Shown one piece after another: positions 58,535 to 64,000 of a stretch of 64,000 nt of DNA (the first letter of the stretch is position 1; the number at the start of each line of letters is the position of its first letter). The notes below the pieces were generated by a model that did no database searches, had not been told where the DNA came from, and was given only the letters and a program-made list of their open reading frames with translations. This stretch comes from JASHPR01 sp963739645 (GTDB lineage: Bacteria > Actinomycetota > Actinomycetes > Streptosporangiales > Streptosporangiaceae), in NCBI GenBank assembly GCA_963739645.1, contig CAVUBM010000074.1:186001-250000 (forward strand), written 5' to 3'. Both the position numbers and the translations under genes were made by a program.

Positions 58535-59998
58535 TCAGCTGAGCAGGTCGGCGACGCCGGCGATGGCGGGTTCGATGGCTCGCTCGCGGACGTTTCCGAA
58601 GCCCATCACCAGCGCGGGTGGCGCCGCGGTGTCAGGGTTGCCGCGGTAGGCGCCGATGCCGTGCAGCCCGACCCGCCGTTCACGCGCCGCGGCGATCACT
58701 GCCGTCTCGTCGGCGCCGGGTGGCAGCGGCGCGACAGCGTGGAATCCGGCCGCGAGCCCGGTGAGCTGGACTCGGGGGGCGTGTCTGGCGAACGCGTCGG
58801 TCAGTGCGGTGCGGCGGGCGGCGTAGACAGTTCGCATCCGCCGCAGGTGGCGGTCGTACCGGCCGGTTGTGAGCAGGGTTGCCAGGGCGAGCTGGTCTAG
58901 CGTGCAGGAGCCGCGGTCGCTCATTTCTTTCTCGGCGGCGACCGCTGAGGCCAGTGGTGAAGGGGCGTGGACCCAGCCGAGGCGGACCGCGGGCGCCAGC
59001 GCCTTGCTGGCCGTGCCGAGCAGGAAGACCTGGTCCGGGGCTAGTCCCTGCAGCGCGCCGACGGGTTCTTTGTCGTAGCGGAACTCCGAGTCGTAGTCGT
59101 CCTCGATCACGTACCCGCCGCCGCGCCGCGCCCAGTCGGTCAGGGCGTGCCGCCGTGGCGGGGACAGGACCACCCCGGTGGGGGACTGGTGTGCCGGGGT
59201 GACCACGACAGCCTGGGCTCCGCTGGCCGCCAGCTCGCTGACCACGAGGCCTTGCTCGTCGACCGGCACGTAGGTGACGTGGATGCCCATCGCCAGGGCC
59301 GCGCGGACTGTTTCGTCTGCCTGCGCGCTGCCGTAGCCGGGGTCTTCGAAGGCCACGCACGTCACGCCGCTTTGGCGGGCCAGGGCGCGCAGTACCAGGT
59401 TGATTCCTTGCGCAAAGCCGGTGCTGATGATCATCTGCGCAGGGCTGGCGGCGGCGGCTCGTACCCGCCGCAGGTACCCGGCGAGGACCTCGCGCAGCAC
59501 CGAGCTGCCGCGCGGGTCGCCGTATCCCAGGTCCGCGGAGGCGGCCTGGGTGCACGCCTGCTTGACGGCCCAGGCCCAGTCGGTACGCGGGAAGCTGGAC
59601 AGGTCCGGTACGCCGGGTTGGAAGTCCGCGATCAGCGGCAGTTCCGAGGGATGGCGGCCTGGCGAGGGCGCCGAGGGCGAGACCACGGCCGGGCCGGCCA
59701 CGGGCTGGTCACCGGCTTGCTGGCCGCTGATGCCGGCGACCCGGGTGGCGGACCCGGTGCGGCTGGTCAGGTATCCCTCGGCCAGCAGCTGCCCGTAGCA
59801 CTCCTGCACCATGCCGCGGGAGACGCCGAGCTCACGCGCTAGCTCCCGCGAGGACGGCAGCCGTTCCCCGGCGCGGAGCCGGCCGCCCCTGATCGCCTCG
59901 CGCAGGCTCGCCTCCAGCTGGGCGCGCAGCGGCTGGCTGGCCGAACGGTCGAGCCGAACCAGCAGCCCCGGGCTCAAACCGGACCACTCAATCGCCAT
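58535..59998 (-). CDS. MocR/PdxR-type regulator (GntR winged helix fused to class I aminotransferase)
   Basis: 487 residues from ATG 59998. Residues ~14-80 form a GntR winged helix (LRAQLEASLREAIRGGRLRA, LARELGVSRGMVQECYGQL). The rest is a PLP fold-type-I domain with YGDPRGSSVLREVLAGYLRR, FEDPGYGSAQADETV, IEDDYDSEFRYDKEP and the PLP lysine in LLGTASKALAPAVRLGW. Such proteins sense PLP or an amino compound. Divergent from an MFS gene across 47 bp that hold a CCAGC/GCTGG palindrome, so that gene is the likely target. Confidence 0.9.
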   Translation of the reverse strand: MAIEWSGLSPGLLVRLDRSASQPLRAQLEASLREAIRGGRLRAGERLPSSRELARELGVSRGMVQECYGQLLAEGYLTSRTGSATRVAGISGQQAGDQPVAGPAVVSPSAPSPGRHPSELPLIADFQPGVPDLSSFPRTDWAWAVKQACTQAASADLGYGDPRGSSVLREVLAGYLRRVRAAAASPAQMIISTGFAQGINLVLRALARQSGVTCVAFEDPGYGSAQADETVRAALAMGIHVTYVPVDEQGLVVSELAASGAQAVVVTPAHQSPTGVVLSPPRRHALTDWARRGGGYVIEDDYDSEFRYDKEPVGALQGLAPDQVFLLGTASKALAPAVRLGWVHAPSPLASAVAAEKEMSDRGSCTLDQLALATLLTTGRYDRHLRRMRTVYAARRTALTDAFARHAPRVQLTGLAAGFHAVAPLPPGADETAVIAAARERRVGLHGIGAYRGNPDTAAPPALVMGFGNVRERAIEPAIAGVADLLS

Positions 59999-60012
59999 GA
60001 AATCGGACCTTA

Positions 60013-60028
60013 CCAGCATGCCGGCTGG
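60013..60028. promoter_or_regulatory. CCAGC-N6-GCTGG palindrome between mocR-like and MFS genes
   Basis: Inverted repeat centred in the 47-bp divergent gap (60013-60017 and 60024-60028). Its position overlaps any promoter for either gene. Likely MocR-type operator by location only. Confidence 0.45.
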
Positions 60029-60045
60029 GTTCTAGCGTGCGTGCT

Positions 60046-61246
60046 ATGAGCACCTTGACGCAGGCGCAGCCTGGTACCGCGGTCCCGGCCCGGCTCCTCA
60101 GCGTGCCGCTGGCAGCCACGTTCCTGGCCGAGTTCACCTCGCTCACCAGCTTCTTCCTGCTGCTGTCGGTGATGCCGATGCTGGCGGCGGCGGCCGGCGC
60201 CGGCAGCTCCGCTGCCGGGCTGATCACCGGGTCCCTGCTGCTCGGCACCGTGGCTGCCGAGGCCGTGGCCGCAGCAGCGATCAGGCGGTTCGGCTACCGG
60301 ATGGTGCTCGCGGCCGGAGCCGTGCTGCTCGGCGCGCCCGGCCCTGGCCATGCTCGTACGCGAGCCCCAGGCCGTCATGGTGAGCGTCAGCTTGGTGCGC
60401 GGGCTCGGCTTCGGCCTGTGCGGCGTGGTCACCGGCGCGCTCACCGCCAAGCTGCTGCCTCCCGGACGGCGCGGTGAGGGGCTCGGCCTGCTCGGCGTCG
60501 TCTCCGGCGTCCCGGCCGTAGTCGCGCTGCCGGCCGGGGTCTGGCTCGCCGGACACCACCTGGCCGCCGCGGCCGCGGCGATGGCGGCCACTGCCGGCCT
60601 GCTGCCGCTGGTGGCGATCCGCTGGCTGCCGGGCGGGCGCGAGGCACGCCGTACCGCCCGCGCCAGACGGATGCCGGGCGCCCGCAGCTCCGGGCGGATG
60701 GCGGGCGCCGCGCTGCGGCTGCCGCTGATCTTCGCCGCCGCCACCATCGCGGCCGGCGTGCTGGACTCGTTCCTGCCGCTCGCGAAGGGGATCCCCAGCA
60801 ACCTCTCCTCGGCCGCCCTGCTCGTGCAGGCGATCACCGCCACGCTCAGCCGCTGGCAGGCTGGCAAGCACGGCGACCGGTACGGTCACGCCCGGCTGCT
60901 CATCCCGGCGCTCGCCGTGGCGGCGCTCGGCATGGCCGCGATGATGGTGCTGGGCTCGCCCGTGGTGATCTTCGCAGGCATGGTGCTGTTCGGCGCCGGG
61001 TTCGGGGTGATCGAGAACGCGACGTTCGCGCTGCTGATCGAGCAGCTGCCTGAGGCTAAGGCCAGCGCGTTGTGGAACCTCGCCTACGACGCCGGGTACG
61101 GCGCGGGCCCGGCCGTCTTCGGCCTGATCTGCGTCCGCACCGGCTACCCGGCGGCGTTCGCCCTTACCGGCGCGTTGATCCTCGCCGCAGTCCCGGTCGC
61201 CTTGCGCGAGCGGAAGGCCGTGGCCAGCGTTGCACGGCCAGTGTGA
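60046..61246 (+). pseudogene. MFS transporter, frameshifted
   Basis: About 400 codons. The first frame covers helices 1-3 (LAATFLAEFTSLTSFFLLLS, GYRMVLAAGAVLLGAP). One extra base near 60338 moves the rest to a second frame with LVRGLGFGLCGVVTGALTAK, LLPPGRRGEGLGLLGVVSG, ITATLSRWQAGKHGDRYGH and WNLAYDAGYGAGPAVFGL. The pattern matches actinobacterial YcaD/drug-type MFS proteins. The span is 3n+1. Controlled in all likelihood by the divergent MocR-like protein. Confidence 0.8.
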
Positions 61247-61402
61247 CCACGTCTTGAGCTCGGCGCCGGACGCTCAACAGGCCGCCGGTCAGCCGTCGAC
61301 GACCACGTACTTGTCGCGCAGTCCCTGCTCGGCCTCGAATGTTGGGAACGCCCGGCTCGTCCACCATGAAGGCCTTCCCACGATCCGGCTGCACGACCCC
61401 GG

Positions 61403-61530
61403 GGCATCTCGGTGAGTACCGTCAACACCACGTCCGCGTCCGCAACATCTACGCCAAGCTCCAAGCCCTGTGATCGCTCCTCGGCGGTGCGACGCGAGAG
61501 CTGTGGCTGCTATCGGCGGGCCTGACGCGG
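61403..61530 (+). pseudogene. Remnant of a LuxR-type HTH regulator (C-terminal end)
   Basis: GISVSTVNT in one frame, HVRVRNIYAKLQAL in the next, and DRSSAVRR then ARELWLLSAGL in others reconstruct the recognition helix and tail of a LuxR/MalT-type domain. Three frame changes in 120 bases and no upstream domain make it a fragment. The rest of 61247-61594 shows no other gene. Confidence 0.55.
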
Positions 61531-61594
61531 TTAGCGCAGCAGTCACCTGATCCTGGTGATGAGGTTTCACCTGCCAGCGCCCGACCATGGCTGC

Positions 61595-61843
61595 ATGGAC
61601 CCAACGGCAGCCTTGTACATGATCCGGATTAAGGGTCAGCTCGGTGCCACGGTACTTTCTGCTTTTCCGGCGTTGGTGTCCCGGCGGCACGATGCTGACA
61701 CCGTGCTGACCGGCCTGCTGGACCGGTCGGCGCTGTATGGCGTGCTGGCCGAGGTCGAGGCGCTCGGCCTTGACCTCGTCGAGGTCCGCCAGCTCACGTC
61801 AGACCGCAAATCACCAGGATCAGGTGACAGCCTCTCGCCTTGA
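61595..61843 (+). CDS. Small conserved actinobacterial protein (82 aa)
   Basis: MIRIKGQLGATVLSAFPAL, then DTVLTGLLDRSALYGVLAEV and EALGLDLVEVRQL. I recognise this beta-alpha pattern (GRLG..L..AFP, DTVLTG, DQ(A/S)ALYGVLA.IEALGLEL) as a widespread short actinobacterial protein of unknown function. The start could be ATG 61595 or the internal ATG 61619. It remains intact between two remnants of regulator genes. Confidence 0.68.
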   Translation: MDPTAALYMIRIKGQLGATVLSAFPALVSRRHDADTVLTGLLDRSALYGVLAEVEALGLDLVEVRQLTSDRKSPGSGDSLSP

Positions 61844-61870
61844 CGGTCGTTAGCTTCCGGCACGCCGCCA

Positions 61871-61969
61871 GGCCGCGACCACTACACGCAGGCGCTGGCC
61901 ATCGCCCGCGAACTCGGCACCCCGCCGGAGGAAGCACGCGCTCTCGATTCTGCATGCGAGCGCACGTAA
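61871..61969 (+). pseudogene. TPR-repeat remnant of a large AfsR/LuxR-type regulator
   Basis: DHYTQALAIARELGTPPEEA then RALDSACERT and a stop. This is one tetratricopeptide unit in the form common in SARP/AfsR and LuxR ATPase regulators. Nothing upstream or downstream extends it. The rest of 61844-62216 shows no gene. Confidence 0.5.
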
Positions 61970-62216
61970 TACCAGAACTTGAAAGGCGAGCTATCGGCGG
62001 CTCGGCGCGCGGTTATCAAGAGCTCTGCCCTCCGTTGGCAACTCCCCGACCACGGCCGACCAGGCAGGCGGCCAGGCCGTATGTTTTATGCATCGTCAAC
62101 GCTGGGCGTGAACGCTCACTTCGGCCGCCGGTAGTGTGTCCACGCAGCTGTCGGGCTGGCCGAGGGTAGGGCGGTTAGGCTCCGCGCGGACCTGGCTGAT
62201 GGCAGGAGGCGTGCAC

Positions 62217-62692
62217 ATGGCTGTTATCGCGCTGCGCCCGGTAGCGGACGGGGATCTAGATGCCTTGTTCAAGCAGATGCGTGACCCCGAAGGCGTCCGG
62301 ATGGCTGCCTTCACGCCCGAGGACCCTGACAACCGCAACGCCTTCGACGCGCACATGGCCAGGGTGAGAAGCGCACCGGACATCACAATGAGGGCAGTGA
62401 TCTGCGACGGCCACCTCGCCGGAAGCATCGCCAGCTTCCCCGTCGGGGGCCAGAGTGAGGTCACGTACTGGATCGACCGCGCGGCCTGGGGAAGGGCATC
62501 GCGACCCGGGCCCTGGCGCTGCTCCTGGAACTGGTCACCGCCCGGCCGTTGTACGCCCGTGCCGCCAGCGACAATGCCGCCTCACTCCGCGTCCTTCAAA
62601 AATGCGGCTTTAAGGCAGTAGGGACCGAGACATCATTTGCTGCGGGACGGGACGAGGACATCGAGGAAACCATCCTCCGGCTGGACAGCTGA
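62217..62692 (+). pseudogene. GNAT-family N-acetyltransferase, frameshifted
   Basis: AGGAGG precedes ATG 62217. The first frame gives VIALRPVADGDLDALFKQMR, MRAVICDGHLAGSIASFPVG and VTYWIDRAAWG. A missing base in a G-run near 62487 shifts the acetyl-CoA loop and the end, KGIATRALALLLELVTARPL then SLRVLQKCGFKAVGTETSFA. The span is 3n+2. A RimJ/RimL-like acetyltransferase; substrate unknown. Confidence 0.8.
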
Positions 62693-62781
62693 CGGCCCAC
62701 ACCCCACACTTCTGCCGCGATGGAGCCGCTGGGCTGGCCGGAGCGAGCAGCAACCAGGCCCTGGCCGGACCATCCCCATCG

Positions 62782-63177
62782 TCAGGTAGTGGCGCCAGAG
62801 CCAGCCGGATCCTTGGACAAGATGCAGAACTCGTTGCCCTCGGGATCGGCGAGTGTGATCCAGCCGCTGCCATCGGGCCGCCGGTGATCAGCAAGCTGTG
62901 ACGCGCCCAGCGCCAGGATCCGTTCGACCTCCTGCTCGCGAGTGCCGTCGACCGGGCGCAGGTCGAGGTGGACCCGATTCTTCACCTTCTTGTTGTCTGG
63001 GACCGTGATGAACAGCAGGAGCTGGCTCAGGTCGCGCGAGGTGATCAGGCATTCCTCGTGACCGGGCTCGTTCGGATCATCAGGATCTTCAACGAAGTCG
63101 AGAACCTGGGACCAGAAGACCGACTGCGTGTAGGCGTTACGGGCATCGAATGAGGTATGCGAGATACGGCTGGTCAT
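62782..63177 (-). CDS. VOC family protein (glyoxalase-like)
   Basis: 131 residues from ATG 63177. SHTSFDARNAYTQSVFWSQV, LLLFITVPDNKKVKNRVHLD and GSGWITLADPEGNEFCIL show the single VOC module pair of the glyoxalase_6 type. The metal ligand positions (His in SHTSFD, His in RVHLDL, Glu in GNEFCI) are present. Role unknown; converges with the GNAT gene. Confidence 0.83.
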   Translation of the reverse strand: MTSRISHTSFDARNAYTQSVFWSQVLDFVEDPDDPNEPGHEECLITSRDLSQLLLFITVPDNKKVKNRVHLDLRPVDGTREQEVERILALGASQLADHRRPDGSGWITLADPEGNEFCILSKDPAGSGATT

Positions 63178-63497
63178 GGCGACAGCCTTGATCGCTCGCA
63201 TGACGACCGTCAAACGATTTCCGGTACGGCAGCCTCAAGCGGATCCATATACCCACCGCAATCGGCACCGAGGGAGCCGAATATGGCCTCCTGGCGGGCA
63301 TCAAGGGGCTGGGTGCTCAGAAGCTGACCAAGAGCCTGCGCAATTCCTTCTACGCAGCGCTTGTTTGTGGAAATGTACTGGTTACCGTCCTCGAGGCGCG
63401 ACTGACCCGCTCGCGCGTCGAGACCGGTGACATCCGCACATGCCGCCTATCGCGGCTGCTGCCATCCGGGTGATGCCGGCCTGGCGTCATGGCGGTG
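63178..63497. other. Open frames on both strands without a start codon
   Basis: On the minus strand a ~72-codon frame (…RLEDGNQYISTNKRCVEGIA … LDARQEAIFGSLGAD …) ends at a TGA near 63226. On the plus strand a ~90-codon frame covers the same bases. Neither has an ATG or GTG in a sensible place and I recognise neither, so this may be the end of a broken gene. Confidence 0.35.
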
Positions 63498-63920
63498 TCA
63501 GGGTCCGCCCTCAAGGCTGTAGGCTCGGTACTCGTCCGGGCCGGTACGCAGGTAGACCACCATCGCGCATACCAGCGACCTGCTCACGGCCAGCCGCAGC
63601 AACCTGGGCGAGGCTGCGGCGAACAACTCCTGGCGTGACCATCCAAGCGGCGGGTACTGGCCCACGGCATGGACCGGGACCGGTTCCTGCGAGGTGATCT
63701 GCTGCCAGGTCCGCGGTGGCCCGCCGAAAGACTCATAATCCCGCCCGCACCAGTGCACCCGGGCAGAGGCCCCCTGGCCCGGCCACACGTTGTAGGCCTG
63801 GCGGTACCAGACGGCCAAGCCGCACGCAGCGACGACCATCAGGGTCAGGATGCCGGATGCGGCTCTGATTCCCAAGCGTGTGCCACGCGTGGCTAGGTTG
63901 GCGCTCACGCCGGCCATCAT
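63498..63920 (-). CDS. Membrane-anchored hypothetical protein
   Basis: 140 residues. One N-terminal hydrophobic helix (IRAASGILTLMVVAACGLAV) precedes an extracytoplasmic domain with ARVHWCGRDYESFGGPPRTW and QYPPLGWSRQELFAAASP. The VHWCGRDYE pattern is familiar from actinomycete hypothetical proteins without known role. The first two codons are both ATG (63920, 63917). The last 80 bases of the window show no gene. Confidence 0.68.
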   Translation of the reverse strand: MMAGVSANLATRGTRLGIRAASGILTLMVVAACGLAVWYRQAYNVWPGQGASARVHWCGRDYESFGGPPRTWQQITSQEPVPVHAVGQYPPLGWSRQELFAAASPRLLRLAVSRSLVCAMVVYLRTGPDEYRAYSLEGGP

Positions 63921-64000
63921 GGCTGGTTCGCCGCAAGCCCTTCAACCTGTGCGGAGTATCCGCTTCTTCCGCATGGCGCGGTGGGTGTTCGCCTGCGGTC

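Overview
The window is very GC-rich DNA. Genes are densely packed, stop/start overlaps (ATGA, TGATG) are frequent, and GTG starts are common. The gene content includes an F420-type LLM oxidoreductase, a DinB/mycothiol-type protein, GAF-ANTAR and DUF6131 proteins, YtrA-type and solo GntR regulators, and an actinobacterial NurA/HerA pair. Together these point to an actinomycete with a large genome, most like Streptosporangiaceae and relatives. The genus is not determinable from sequence alone. I saw no rRNA, tRNA, CRISPR array, transposase or integrase.

Layout. 0-3.5 kb: the end of an APC permease, a DmpA-type peptidase coupled to a UDP-glucose dehydrogenase, and ndk. 3.6-9 kb: a PAP2 phosphatase, arylamine N-acetyltransferase facing an LLM oxidoreductase across a repeated operator-like array, and a tight four-gene operon (membrane protein, M41-like metalloprotease, VOC, MmcQ). 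Two copies of a structured repeat lie in this part. 9-12.4 kb: membrane proteins, DUF4230, an aminoglycoside phosphotransferase-like protein, an SDR. 12.5-17.3 kb: an apparent nucleoside/base salvage operon (NCS1 permease, cysteine hydrolase, ADP-ribosylglycohydrolase, PfkB kinase), then a divergent small protein and solo GntR regulator. 17.5-25.3 kb: an alpha-hydroxy-acid oxidase with an alpha/beta hydrolase, two AlkZ/YcaQ-like (HTH_42) proteins around a MmcQ protein and an isochorismatase-like protein, an amidohydrolase, and an XRE regulator with a phasin/HBHA-like partner.

25.4-41 kb: a membrane-anchored ECF-like sigma factor, an enoyl-CoA hydratase, and a four-gene DNA-end-processing operon in the order HerA ATPase, SbcD (Mre11), SbcC (Rad50), NurA. 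It is followed by an HxlR/DinB pair, a YrhK-like membrane protein, a class II amidotransferase, a MucR-like zinc-finger protein, PadR, and an ATP-dependent DNA ligase. 41-52 kb: a truncated methyltransferase coupled to an MFS exporter, an FtsX-type permease, GAF-ANTAR, a STAS protein, and a three-gene ABC exporter divergent from a two-component system. 52-64 kb: a YtrA-type regulator with its ABC transporter, an arginase-family enzyme, a MocR regulator divergent from an MFS protein, and many remnants (HATPase, LysE, LuxR, TPR) in DNA visibly less GC-rich than the rest.

From about 21.9 kb rightwards at least thirteen otherwise well-conserved genes carry single-base frameshifts, while the first 19 kb shows none. 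Many shifts sit at short G/C runs, so draft-sequence indels are a serious alternative to real decay. Frameshifted genes are annotated over their full reconstructed span and marked.
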